Positions 37,897 through 46,364 of a DNA stretch of 64,000 bases are shown here, piece by piece. How positions within the stretch are numbered: the stretch's first letter is position 1; every line of letters begins with the position of its first letter. The DNA comes from Desulfovibrio sp. Huiquan2017 (GTDB taxonomy: Bacteria; Desulfobacterota; Desulfovibrionia; Desulfovibrionales; Desulfovibrionaceae). The notes under the pieces are model-generated. The model was not told where the DNA came from. It saw only the letters and a program-made list of their open reading frames with translations, and did not search any database. Where the stretch lies: contig NZ_JAFMPN010000011.1 of the NCBI RefSeq assembly GCF_017351175.1, positions 62,001 through 126,000 of the forward strand, in the 5' to 3' direction. The position numbers and the translations under genes were made by a program.

Positions 37897-38239
37897 ATTT
37901 ACCTAATAAAATAGTAGAAATCATCGGCCGAGACAACGGGGCGACACCCCGTTCGCCATCTCAATCTTTTGAAATGACGCCATTTTTTGGTTGTACATCA
38001 CTACTTACCTTATTTGACAAAAAAAGTCTAATACTCGCCGTATTTGTGGATCATCTGGTGAAAATTTGGCAAATTTTGACCAACCGTGAATTTTATTCCG
38101 AAGGATACGCGTTTTAGAGGGCAAAAATGGGTTTTACCGTGAATTAGTGACTTCCAGCCGCGTTCGTGCCAGAATCGGACTTCGCTTCCCGGAACGCCCA
38201 CGGGCACATCCTCGTTCAGACATTCAAAGGAGTTCGACA
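37897..38239. other. AT-rich divergent region between livG and the SDR gene
   Basis: Notably AT-rich for this genome. It carries a TTGACA at 38014 without a convincing partner, an A run, and a nine-base direct repeat CCGTGAATT at 38084 and 38137. Promoters for both flanking genes must lie here, but I cannot fix them. Confidence 0.5.
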
Positions 38240-38995
38240 ATGGCAAAAACCATACTCATCACCGGCGCCACCGCCGGATTCGGCCAAGCCATGGCCCGCC
38301 GCTTCGCGGCCGAAGGCTGGAACCTCGTCATCACCGGCCGCCGCGCCCAACGCCTCGACGACCTCAAAGCCGCCCTCTCCCCGGCCAAGGTACACATCCT
38401 GAGCTTCGACGTGCGCGACCGCGAGGCGTGCGACCAAGCCATACAAAGCTTGCCCGGCGAGTTCGCGAACATCGACGTCCTGGTCAACAACGCGGGCCTG
38501 GCGCTGGGCCTGGAGCCCGCCCAGGCGTGCAATCTGGACGATTGGGACATCATGATCGACACGAACATCAAGGGGCTGACCTACATGACCCGCGCCGTGC
38601 TGCCCGGCATGGTCGAGCGCAATGCCGGACATGTGGTCAACCTCGGCTCCGTGGCCGGGAACTACCCCTACCCGGGCGGCAATTGCTACGGCGGCACCAA
38701 GGCCTTCGTGAACCACTTCTCCAAGAACCTGCGCGCCGACCTGCTCGGCACCAAGGTCCGCGTGACCAACATCGAACCCGGCATGTGCGAAACCGAGTTC
38801 TCCGTGGTCCGTTTCAAGGGCGACAAAGACGCCGCCGACCAGGTTTACGAAGGCGTCCAAGCCATCACCGCCGACGACATCGCCGAATGCGTCTTCTGGA
38901 CCACCAACCTGCCCACGCACGTAAACATCAACTCTCTGGAAGTCATGCCCGTGCAGCAGGCCTTCTCCCCGTTCGCCGTTTCAAGAGACAAGTAG
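38240..38995 (+). CDS. Short-chain dehydrogenase/reductase, YdfG-like
   Basis: A 251-residue classical SDR. Nucleotide-binding ITGATAGFGQAMARRF (TGxxxGxG) is at residues 6-21 and the NNAG motif at about 84. The catalytic set is Ser in NLGSVAGNYPYPGG and Y-x-x-x-K as YGGTK near residue 153. The sequence style, including PGMCETEFSVVRFKGD, is that of YdfG/serine 3-dehydrogenase-like NADP-dependent reductases of 3-hydroxy acids. Start 38240 has AAAGGAG upstream. It is followed by a strong terminator and is monocistronic. Confidence 0.9.
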   Translation: MAKTILITGATAGFGQAMARRFAAEGWNLVITGRRAQRLDDLKAALSPAKVHILSFDVRDREACDQAIQSLPGEFANIDVLVNNAGLALGLEPAQACNLDDWDIMIDTNIKGLTYMTRAVLPGMVERNAGHVVNLGSVAGNYPYPGGNCYGGTKAFVNHFSKNLRADLLGTKVRVTNIEPGMCETEFSVVRFKGDKDAADQVYEGVQAITADDIAECVFWTTNLPTHVNINSLEVMPVQQAFSPFAVSRDK

Positions 38996-39024
38996 GGCCT
39001 CCGGCGTCCCCTCCCCCAAACAGC

Positions 39025-39064
39025 AACGTCCGGGTCCGCTCTTCCGCGGACTCGGACGTTTTTT
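39025..39064 (+). terminator. Terminator of the SDR gene
   Basis: A 15-pair stem (AACGTCC...TCCGC with GCGGA...GGACGTT, one wobble) and a six-base loop, ending in six T. Confidence 0.92.
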
Positions 39065-39214
39065 CGTGGCGCGGGCGACGTATCGACTTTATCGATTCAC
39101 CGACAGCCCAACACTCGCAAAAACATTACAAGGACATATCATACCCGCTTGAGCATACATTCATACCTTGATAGGGAATTACTATATTGTATGTGAGGGG
39201 TTTTCGTTCGGACA

Positions 39215-40663
39215 ATGGACACGTCTTCAGCTTCGAACTCATCCTCGTCCAGGCCTTCGCAACGCCTTGCCGTCAAGGGTTTTGCCGAGCTCTGCGGCGA
39301 CTTTTTTCTTCGACCGCGCGGAATGCGCCGGTTCGGCTGTTACGCCCGCCGCTGGCGTTGGGTGCGACGCATCGCCGAGGCCTGCTCCAGACACCCTCTG
39401 GCCGACATCGCCGTCGGGACCTTTACGCTCTGGTGCTGCTCCGGACTCATCCTGTCCTTCCTCGACCCCTTCGGCCTGAGCACCGCTTCCGACGCCTATT
39501 CCCAACTGATCATCGACCGCGTCACGGCCCCTTTCTATCACTCCCCGGGGCAGGACCGCATCGCCGTGGTCCTGATCGACGACACAACCCTCGACGAACT
39601 TGGCGAGGGATGGCCTCCGCCCTACGACGTTTACGCCAACCTTCTCTACCGCATCCTGCGCCAACAGCCCAAGGCCGTGTTCATGGACATCCTGCTCGAA
39701 CGGCTCCGGGAACGCGACCGGGAGTCCTTCGAGGTAGCCCACGCCAACCTATCCGCGACCGTGCCCAGATTCGGCATCCCAGTGGTCCTGGCCAGGTCGA
39801 CGCTGGACGCGGACAATCTGTTTGCGGACATTCCGGGCATCGAAACGGCCATGGTCGCCTGGACCTCGGCCGAATACCCCCTGTGGGACACCGCCGGACG
39901 CGGCCCCTCGCCCGCCCCTCTGCTCTACCGCCACCTTTGCGCCGATGCGGCCGATGGCTCAGCGGCGTGCGCTCACGGTTTCCCTCCCGCCCAGGGCGCC
40001 CCCATGGCCGTGCAGTGGGGATGCGCCGTTTCCAAAGTCATGCAAGACCGAAATCTGCTTCCCAAAGGGAAACTCTTCGTGGCCCCGACATGGGGAGAAC
40101 GGGGCTCCCGGTCCGTCGAACTGCTCTGGCGAAGCCTTTTGGCGGGAATCGACCAAGACGCAATGGATAAAGCGCGCGAACGCATCCCGTACGCGGTCAC
40201 GGTCATGGCACATGACCTGGGCAACCCCCAGATCCGAGGCCTGCTCAAGGACCGTGTAGTGTTGGTCGGCGCGGCCCTGGCGGGCTTCAACGATGTGGTC
40301 GAGACCCCGGTCAACGGCCAACTACCCGGAGTCTATTACCACGCCATGGCCCTGGACAACCTGACCCGCTACGGCGCGCGTTATTTCACCAACCCGCCGC
40401 AAAGTATTCCCCTGTTCCTGGGCATGGCCATGCTCATGGCCGCCATGTCCGCCATCATGTACCACAGACACAAAAAGCTGGGCTCCCTATACGTTTACGT
40501 ATCCAGCCTCATCACCCTCGGCTTGGTGCTCGTCCTGTATTGCGGCTTCAAAATCGCCCCGCAGAATTGGATCGGCTATTCCCTGTTGACCTTGCTCGCC
40601 AAATCCATACAAACCCCTGACCGGGACACTCTGGCCCCCGAAAACAAGGAGCGCATTTCATGA
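39215..40663 (+). CDS. CHASE2-domain membrane protein without an output domain
   Basis: A 482-residue protein. After about 50 residues and one membrane helix (about 65-90), residues about 100-380 form an extracytoplasmic CHASE2 domain (IAVVLIDDTTLDELGEGWPP and LKDRVVLVGAALAGFNDVVETP are hallmarks). Three closing helices follow (SIPLFLGMAMLMAAMSAIMY, a second, and a short third) and then only about 18 cytoplasmic residues. CHASE2 proteins normally end in a kinase, cyclase or GGDEF domain; none is here. The weak ribosome binding site leaves the start uncertain (ATG 39323 is an alternative). It overlaps the next gene by four bases. Confidence 0.85.
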   Translation: MDTSSASNSSSSRPSQRLAVKGFAELCGDFFLRPRGMRRFGCYARRWRWVRRIAEACSRHPLADIAVGTFTLWCCSGLILSFLDPFGLSTASDAYSQLIIDRVTAPFYHSPGQDRIAVVLIDDTTLDELGEGWPPPYDVYANLLYRILRQQPKAVFMDILLERLRERDRESFEVAHANLSATVPRFGIPVVLARSTLDADNLFADIPGIETAMVAWTSAEYPLWDTAGRGPSPAPLLYRHLCADAADGSAACAHGFPPAQGAPMAVQWGCAVSKVMQDRNLLPKGKLFVAPTWGERGSRSVELLWRSLLAGIDQDAMDKARERIPYAVTVMAHDLGNPQIRGLLKDRVVLVGAALAGFNDVVETPVNGQLPGVYYHAMALDNLTRYGARYFTNPPQSIPLFLGMAMLMAAMSAIMYHRHKKLGSLYVYVSSLITLGLVLVLYCGFKIAPQNWIGYSLLTLLAKSIQTPDRDTLAPENKERIS

Positions 40664-41031
40664 CCCGACTGGCCTGCCTGCTTACTTTCATCCTTTCGTT
40701 GAGCCTGCCCCTGCCGCTCATGGCCGCAGGCCCAGCCCAAGCCATCACGCACTACGAGACCGACCCGGTGGTTTACTTCGTCAAGACGGGAAACAGTTTC
40801 GCCATAGGCGGCGAAACGGCCGTATCCGATCTGCCGGGCACGCCCGTACCGGTTGTCCGGGAGGAACCAAACGGCTTCCTGATGATCAAACACAACGGCC
40901 AGCAGATGTGGTTCGACCCCATGGATGTGACCACCTCCACGAACAAGACCGCCGCAGGGTGCCAGCAATCCGTGGGAACCAAGTCCGGGCTGCGGAACTT
41001 TGCCACGCACGGCATCGGTGAGAACCAATAG
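40660..41031 (+). CDS. Small secreted hypothetical protein, 123 aa
   Basis: Unknown. A clear signal peptide (LACLLTFILSLSLPLPLMAA, cleavage near AMA/GPA) precedes about 100 mature residues with short beta-strand patterns (PVPVVREEPNGFLMIKHNG) resembling an SH3-like fold, and one cysteine. Its start overlaps the CHASE2 gene stop (ATGA) and its stop is 17 bases before the M48 lipoprotein gene, so it is the middle gene of a coupled three-gene operon. It might be a ligand or adaptor for either neighbour, which is inference. Confidence 0.75.
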   Translation: MTRLACLLTFILSLSLPLPLMAAGPAQAITHYETDPVVYFVKTGNSFAIGGETAVSDLPGTPVPVVREEPNGFLMIKHNGQQMWFDPMDVTTSTNKTAAGCQQSVGTKSGLRNFATHGIGENQ

Positions 41032-41048
41032 CAACCAAGGGGATCCCC

Positions 41049-42569
41049 ATGTTTCGATCGCTTCCGCTCATTGTGCTTACGCTCGTTTTGTGTTCCGCCT
41101 GCCAAACACCCGGAGTGAAGGACGTCCAATCCTGGGTGGGCGCAGGTGAGCCCGAAGGCCGATTTATTGATCAATTCAAGGAACCAGCCTCGGGCGACGC
41201 CGCCTTGTCCCCGGACACCCAGGCGGCCACACCGGGCGAAGAGGTCTCGGCCGGGAAAGAGGAACCGAAGTCGCCGACCATCAGTATCCCTGAGAAGGCC
41301 CTCACCGGACAGCGGCTGTCCATCGGCGTGGCCCGCAACAAGAATATCGAGGCATACCTCAATTCCGTACTGAAGAAGCTCCAACAAGCCTGGCCCAGAG
41401 AGTCCGTGTCGAGCTATGTTTTCCTTCGCCCCAGCCCGGAATTCAACGCCTACAGCACGGATCAGGCAATCTTCGTGGACTACGGCTTGCTCCGCGCCCT
41501 GGAGAGCGAGGACGAAGTCGCCGCTCTGCTGGCACACGAATACTCGCACATCCTGCTCGGCCATCAATCCCTGCAAAGCTGGAGCTCCATGATCGGGTTC
41601 GCCGTCGAAGCATACCAGACCTCGACGGCGGTCCAATATCAGACCAGCGGGAACACGGATAATCTGATCAAGAACGCCGTGTTGGGCACGGCGGCAGACA
41701 AGCTGGGGCAAGAGGCTTTCATCCCCGTCTTCAGCCGGGAGAACGAGGAGGAAGCCGACGCCCTGGGCACGGACCTGCTGCTCGCCGCCCATTACTCGCC
41801 CATGGGCATGGTCCACATGCTGCAACGGTTGACTTCCTGGGAGGCCCTGCTTGAACAACGCAAGGAGGAGGCCAGGAAGGCTGCGGAAGAGGAAAAGGCC
41901 AAGGACGGGAAGCGCGAATTTTCCATGGACAAATTGTTCGCCGACCTGGGCAAGGCCACTGATAAGATAGGAAGGCGGCACTATGCGGCCACGGAACGCC
42001 TTCAGACGGTCAAAAGCTACGTTCGCGCCAACTACGCGCAGACCCCGCGCAATGCCCTGCTGACCGCGCCATACCAGGTGGTCTTCGCCTCCTCGGTGAC
42101 CAAGCGGTACTTCAGCGGTCTGGACGACATGGAAAACGCCAAGAAGAAACTCCTCGCAGGCCAGCAAAAGGACGCCCTCAAGCTCATCCGCTCCCACCGC
42201 TGCACCGCCCTGACCGAAGCAGTCCCCTACATTCGTTCCCTGGCATGCCGAATCGCGACCGCAAACGGCAAACCCATGCTCAAGGCCTTGCAGGCCGACT
42301 GCCAGCGTGACGACACGCTGCTCGCCGAATACAAAGACCTCATGGCGCGTTATGAGCCCAAAGCCCCAGACAAGGCCCTGACCGTGGCCGACACGGCTTA
42401 TGAGAGTCTCGACAAAACCGAGGTTCTCCTGCCGGACCTCATCCGGCTAAACAGAAAAGTCGGCGACGAAGGCAAGACCCTGGCCTACTTCCTGACTTGC
42501 AAGACAAGCGGCAATTCCGAGCTCGTCGCCCTGTGCCAGGAGAACCTCGACACGAAAAAAGAAAAATAA
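41049..42569 (+). CDS. M48-family metalloprotease, probable lipoprotein
   Basis: A 506-residue zinc peptidase. The N-terminal signal (LPLIVLTLVLCSAC) ends in a lipobox-like CSAC, suggesting lipid anchoring. The zinc site is HEYSH near residue 162 with the third ligand in EEADALGTDLL about 60 residues later, as in periplasmic BepA/LoiP-type M48 proteins. A basic/acidic helical stretch (QRKEEARKAAEEEKAKD) follows, then about 200 residues of C-terminal domain with several cysteines and probable helical repeats. Last gene of the CHASE2 operon. It probably works in envelope protein quality control. Confidence 0.88.
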   Translation: MFRSLPLIVLTLVLCSACQTPGVKDVQSWVGAGEPEGRFIDQFKEPASGDAALSPDTQAATPGEEVSAGKEEPKSPTISIPEKALTGQRLSIGVARNKNIEAYLNSVLKKLQQAWPRESVSSYVFLRPSPEFNAYSTDQAIFVDYGLLRALESEDEVAALLAHEYSHILLGHQSLQSWSSMIGFAVEAYQTSTAVQYQTSGNTDNLIKNAVLGTAADKLGQEAFIPVFSRENEEEADALGTDLLLAAHYSPMGMVHMLQRLTSWEALLEQRKEEARKAAEEEKAKDGKREFSMDKLFADLGKATDKIGRRHYAATERLQTVKSYVRANYAQTPRNALLTAPYQVVFASSVTKRYFSGLDDMENAKKKLLAGQQKDALKLIRSHRCTALTEAVPYIRSLACRIATANGKPMLKALQADCQRDDTLLAEYKDLMARYEPKAPDKALTVADTAYESLDKTEVLLPDLIRLNRKVGDEGKTLAYFLTCKTSGNSELVALCQENLDTKKEK

Positions 42570-42848
42570 GCCAAGGGGTTGAAGGCGGAATAAATCACCG
42601 TACGGCCAGCGGCGCTTAACAGACCGTGCTCCGGATGGCATGACCGTCTATCGGCCGCATCCCGCGCCGAGACCGCCGTTTTTCGTTCTTCCGTCTCGAC
42701 CTTGGGGCACGGTGGCCCCAAACGATTCATGCCCGGGGAGGAACGGACCGTCTTCCGGCCAGGACGCTCAACACCCCTCCCGTGAAGAGAGAGTCCTCAT
42801 TCATGCGACCGTTGGCCCGGTTCCCGGACGCGGCCCGTAGGCCGGGCA
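42570..42848. other. Intergenic region without a supportable gene
   Basis: Between two convergent genes. Short frames exist but lack ribosome binding sites. No clear terminator with T run was found on either strand. Confidence 0.45.
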
Positions 42849-43412
42849 TCAGGCTCGATTCTTGAACCCGGAAGCGGCTATGCCCGCGCTCGCCGTCTTC
42901 ACCTCGGTGATAAAGGCATTCTGGCGCAGCATCTGGTTGCCGGGCTGCTCGGCCATGTCGAGCCGGCTCTGGTCCCCTGGCATGTTCCCGTCCTGGCCGT
43001 TACGGGACGGATCCTCCTGGTCTCTATTGGCCTGGGTCTCGATCTTGTTCGCCTCGGCCTTGTGCCGGGCCTTCTCGACCAGGTTTTCTCCCATGGGCAG
43101 ATTGGTGATCTTGCCGATCTCCTTCTGGATGGACCGAATCTCGGCCTCCTGCCTGGCGGTCAGGCCATCCGTCGCCTGGGCGGTAATCTGCTCGGCCCTG
43201 CCCTTGAGCATCTCGATCTTGACCCGTTCCTCCTCGGACATCTGACCCGGGAAGGATACTCCTCCGGATTGCCCCTGCTGCTTGTCCTCCTCTTTCTCGA
43301 TAACGGAGGTAAAGGAATCCTGGGGAAGTCCCTCGGCCTGCCTCGGCCGGGCCTTGCTGACCAGATCTTCAAAGCCGTACGGCGACGACGTCAAATCACT
43401 TGAGATGTTCAT
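42849..43412 (-). CDS. Hypothetical hydrophilic protein, 187 aa
   Basis: Unknown family. The sequence is highly polar, with a central helical segment (about residues 55-125, rich in Glu, Lys and Gln) and disordered ends; there is no signal peptide, membrane helix or cysteine. Start 43412 has a GGGAGCGG site. A sigma-54-like element lies about 30 bases upstream. Style (disordered start, helical core) is like the 156-aa protein at 32141 and small flagellum-associated proteins, but no direct similarity is claimed. Confidence 0.65.
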   Translation of the reverse strand: MNISSDLTSSPYGFEDLVSKARPRQAEGLPQDSFTSVIEKEEDKQQGQSGGVSFPGQMSEEERVKIEMLKGRAEQITAQATDGLTARQEAEIRSIQKEIGKITNLPMGENLVEKARHKAEANKIETQANRDQEDPSRNGQDGNMPGDQSRLDMAEQPGNQMLRQNAFITEVKTASAGIAASGFKNRA

Positions 43413-43714
43413 ATCCGCTCCCTAGGTATTTTTTTCTTGGCACCGGGTATTTGCAAGAACCGGTCCGGACATTTTTACCCATCGAGCCGACATCCTTCAT
43501 GAATCCTCTCTTCCGCCCCTTCCCCCATTTCATTAGACCTTAATACTCACAAATACCCTTTCAAGAGCCCTCCTTTAAAAACATACTTTGCTGTCACTTT
43601 CGTCGGAAATCCTTTTGTACGAGCAATAAATTCATTTTTTAATGGTCAACTTGACATTCAGTTAATTTTCTATCAAGAAAAGTTCATACAATAAACTTTA
43701 AAAAGGATTGTTCA
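43413..43714. other. AT-rich intergenic region at the left edge of the foreign-looking cassette
   Basis: The sequence turns AT-rich at about 43530. It contains the sigma-54-like site on the minus strand, a TTGACA at 43651 and TACAAT at 43687 that are too far apart to be one promoter, and AAAAGGATTG as ribosome binding site for 43715. No tRNA or att-like repeat was recognised. Confidence 0.5.
43451..43467 (-). promoter_or_regulatory. Possible sigma-54 promoter upstream of the 187-aa protein
   Basis: On the minus strand CCGGACCGGTTCTTGCA keeps GG-N10-GC spacing and the full TTGCA, but three positions of the -24 block differ from consensus. Predicted start near 43441, about 29 bases before the gene. 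Confidence 0.45.
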
Positions 43715-44335
43715 ATGGCCACCGACGTTACGATTATCGAAAAAGCCAACACGATCGCTTCTTTTGCTCTGACTCATTTGATTGATATTATAAAAGAAAG
43801 CGGCGAAGTGGCCGCTGAATGCATGAGGGTAGACCCCTTCCTTGGTGAGCACACATTTGGCATGGCTTTTTGGGAATATAAAATAAATTATTTTAAATCA
43901 TTAGAATATTCCTCAATCATTAAACAAGTTACTTATGCCCAAAATGATCTCAGATTTCTCCTCGGGAGTTTAGAAGTGCGCTGTCATCGAGTTCATCCGA
44001 AAACCCTTGTCCCACTGGGCGGGAAAAAGCTAAAGCTTGAAGCGGCCACGACCGGAGGGATTCTGTTGCCAGGATTGGAAGAATTCATTATTTCTTCATC
44101 CGGTGGGACGCTGTTCATAGGCGTTGTTGCCGACAAGAAGGAAGGTGTACAGCGTATCTTCGTGGGTATTCTCTCGCAGATAGGAAAGAGTTCGCATTGC
44201 AAGAATCTCGTAGAGATATTCAACGCTGACGAACAACCCGTTCACGTTGACACTTTGCCTTCCGCCCCCTCACACGAAAAGCGCCAGCTTGTAACTCGTA
44301 CGATACCCAATAAGGTCATTACTAATGAAGAGTAA
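43715..44335 (+). CDS. Unknown protein, 206 aa, first gene of AT-rich XRE-ImmA cassette
   Basis: Not recognised. It is much more AT-rich than the surroundings and uses AT-ending codons (many ATT, AAA, GAA). The N-terminal half is helical (SFALTHLIDIIKESGEVAAE, then aromatic-rich FWEYKINYFKS); the C-terminal half is beta-rich with repeated Gly/Ser turns (FIISSSGGTLFIGVVADKK). No signal peptide or transmembrane helix. Good ribosome binding site AAAAGGATTG. It overlaps the next gene by 11 bases, so is coupled to the XRE-ImmA/IrrE protein. A toxin, effector or sensor role is possible but unproven. Confidence 0.75.
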   Translation: MATDVTIIEKANTIASFALTHLIDIIKESGEVAAECMRVDPFLGEHTFGMAFWEYKINYFKSLEYSSIIKQVTYAQNDLRFLLGSLEVRCHRVHPKTLVPLGGKKLKLEAATTGGILLPGLEEFIISSSGGTLFIGVVADKKEGVQRIFVGILSQIGKSSHCKNLVEIFNADEQPVHVDTLPSAPSHEKRQLVTRTIPNKVITNEE

Positions 44336-45467
44336 CAGCCTACAACATAGCTTAGATAATTTAAATCCCAAGCAAGTCACAGTTGCACGTGAGTTGCGTG
44401 GGATGACTAAAAAAGACTTAGCTGATAAGATAGGGAAGTCCCCAAGCGCTATAACACGCATTGAGAATGGAAATCTTCGCCCTGAGATCGACACTCTTTT
44501 GTCGCTGTCTCAAACATTAAAAGTACATCACAGCTTCTTTTCCTTTAGTTATACAATCCCCAGCCCTATTGATATCTCTGATTGCCATTTTCGTTCTAGA
44601 AGGAGCACATCACTCATACAAAAACGAATGGCTAAGCAACAAGGCGAAAGGCTGTATGACCTAATCAACCACTTTCAATCTTTTGGAATTACTTTTATTG
44701 ACGAACAAATATCACATTTATCGACAGTCATTAAAACATCTGCTGACATTGAAGAGCTTGCTTATAACATTCGAAATGAATGGGATATAGGACTAGGACC
44801 AATAACTGATTTGATGGGCCTTCTTGAGAGCAAGGGCATTCGTATAATAATGTTGTCTGGCGATAATTTTGGAAAAGTTGATGCCTTTTCGGCGTGGATT
44901 TCATCCACGCCTTGTATTTTTTTATACAGCGACAAGCCTGCCAGCCGTATTAATTTTGATTTAGCACATGAATTTGGGCATTTACTTTTTCATCAAGATA
45001 TTGAAACAGGAGACAATGCGACGGAACGCGAAGCAGATAAATTTGCGAGCAATTTCCTTTTGCCAAGAACTACATTCTTGGCTGATTGCCCACGACGGTG
45101 GAGTCTTCAAGGCTATCTTTCATTAAAGCGAAAATGGAAAGTATCCATTGCCGCCATGCTTTATCGGGCGAAAGAACTTCGCATCATATCGGAATCATCT
45201 TATAGGCGTTCCTGCATAGCGATGAGCCCTTATAGGAAAAATGAGCCCGGCGAATTTCCTCACTCCAAACCAGACCTTCTTCCCCAAATCATCGAGTTGC
45301 TCAAAGACGAAATTCGTGTCGGTGCGGTCGCTACCGATCTAGGCTATTCTTCTAAAGACGAATTGCGCTCTATTCTTGCTGATCAAGGAGTTTCGGCACA
45401 ACTGTTCGAGGAGATTGATCGCCAGCCGGTCAATACATCATCAAACCTCGTATATTTACATAAATAG
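44325..45467 (+). CDS. XRE-family regulator fused to ImmA/IrrE metallopeptidase
   Basis: A 380-residue two-part protein. Residues about 16-65 are an XRE-type helix-turn-helix (ARELRGMTKKDLADKIG and SPSAITRIENGNLRPEI). Residues about 190-260 hold the ImmA/IrrE zinc peptidase motif LAHEFGHLLFH with the downstream EREADKFASNFLLP (third ligand). The final 100 residues are unassigned. Such proteins cleave repressors or act as antitoxin-like regulators in mobile elements. Codon use and base composition mark recent transfer with its partner at 43715. Confidence 0.9.
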   Translation: MKSNSLQHSLDNLNPKQVTVARELRGMTKKDLADKIGKSPSAITRIENGNLRPEIDTLLSLSQTLKVHHSFFSFSYTIPSPIDISDCHFRSRRSTSLIQKRMAKQQGERLYDLINHFQSFGITFIDEQISHLSTVIKTSADIEELAYNIRNEWDIGLGPITDLMGLLESKGIRIIMLSGDNFGKVDAFSAWISSTPCIFLYSDKPASRINFDLAHEFGHLLFHQDIETGDNATEREADKFASNFLLPRTTFLADCPRRWSLQGYLSLKRKWKVSIAAMLYRAKELRIISESSYRRSCIAMSPYRKNEPGEFPHSKPDLLPQIIELLKDEIRVGAVATDLGYSSKDELRSILADQGVSAQLFEEIDRQPVNTSSNLVYLHK

Positions 45468-45573
45468 CATCTTCACCATTCTCCCCCCTCTTCTCTGCCC
45501 CTCAAAGGCCTTTAAAGGCGCAGCCCCCAAACAGCGGCCCTCCTCGCGCCGCCCCCCGGACCGGTTGCCAATT

Positions 45574-45613
45574 CAAAAAAAAGAGCCCGGAGGGGATTCC
45601 TTCGGGCTCCTTC
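45574..45613 (-). terminator. Terminator of the 187-aa minus-strand gene at 45617
   Basis: GAGCCCG / CGGGCTC with further inner pairs (45583-45609); the eight A on the left make a T run on the minus strand. It begins a few bases after that gene's stop. Confidence 0.8.
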
Positions 45614-45616
45614 TCA

Positions 45617-46180
45617 TCAAGAGGGTACGAAATGTTGTGGCATGCTGATGCCGAAATATTGCATCAATTCCATGGCCCGGGGATTGTTTTTCAGACGATC
45701 ATACAGGGCGTTCCGCACCGTGCGCTGATTTTCGGGGTTTTCGAGAAATTCGTGATAGTACTTGCCATGGTCCCCAAGCACGCCGATCTTGTCCATTTCC
45801 TCGCGATAGGCGGGGGTGACAATGGCCGCGTATTCATCGAAAAGCCGTTGGTCTGCCGGATCGAGCTTCTCGTACTTGGTACGCCCTTCCTCCCAAAACT
45901 GCCCCAGCTGGACGGTCACCTTGGAGTACCCCCCGAGCAAATCCATATACCAATCGGGCATTCGGTACGACTCCAGGGGAAAATCTTCGTTCTCCGTCGG
46001 CTTGACGGCGTCCTCGGGGGCCATCTCCTTGGCGCGCGCTGCGGCCAGTTCTCTGGCCTTGTCCGAAATGGTCACGGTATCCCCGGGCCGTCCGCCGCTC
46101 TCCTCCGCCCGGCTCCGTTGCGTCCTGCGCCCTTCCACCATATCCACACGGTAGCCGGAATCTATCCCATCAACGCCCAT
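45617..46180 (-). CDS. Hypothetical protein, 187 aa, sigma-54-driven
   Basis: Unknown family. Residues about 30-52 hold GDTVTISDKARELAAARA, a motif style (D-x-V-x-I/L-S-x-x-A) seen near the start of many FlgM-like and other flagellar-exported proteins. The rest is a helical, aromatic-rich domain (PDWYMDLLGGYSKV, then DKIGVLGDHGKYYHEFLENP). No signal peptide. Start 46180 has GGGAGGT just upstream. A sigma-54 promoter at 46218-46234 and a terminator make it monocistronic. Confidence 0.7.
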   Translation of the reverse strand: MGVDGIDSGYRVDMVEGRRTQRSRAEESGGRPGDTVTISDKARELAAARAKEMAPEDAVKPTENEDFPLESYRMPDWYMDLLGGYSKVTVQLGQFWEEGRTKYEKLDPADQRLFDEYAAIVTPAYREEMDKIGVLGDHGKYYHEFLENPENQRTVRNALYDRLKNNPRAMELMQYFGISMPQHFVPS

Positions 46181-46217
46181 GTGAGACCTCCCGGAAAATA
46201 ATTCCTCCCCCGGAACG

Positions 46218-46234
46218 TTGCAACAACCGCGCCT
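46218..46234 (-). promoter_or_regulatory. Sigma-54 promoter upstream of the gene at 45617-46180
   Basis: On the minus strand GAGGCGCGGTTGTTGCA keeps GG-N10-GC spacing with GGC-x-CG and TTGCA intact; three positions differ from consensus. Predicted start near 46208, about 27 bases before the ATG. Confidence 0.6.
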
Positions 46235-46364
46235 CCCCACTCGCCCCCTTCCCCAACAAGTCACCCCCAGCGATTTGGCTGTCATCGGCAGCCAACAGCG
46301 ACCACGTCCCCGCCAGTCCCGACCGGAGGCCTCCCAAGCCTCCGCCCGACCGCAAATTGGACGC

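Noticed and set aside
38084-38145. Nine-base direct repeat CCGTGAATT before the SDR gene as an operator pair
   Set aside because: Too short and spacing (53 bases) gives no clear helical or regulatory logic.
43441-43470. Plus-strand TTGGCACC...TTGCA at the 187-aa gene as a sigma-54 promoter
   Set aside because: GG and GC are 12 bases apart instead of 10; the minus-strand element at the same place has the right spacing.
43651-43692. TTGACA and TACAAT as one promoter for the AT-rich cassette
   Set aside because: They are 30 bases apart, far outside the usual 16-18 base spacer.
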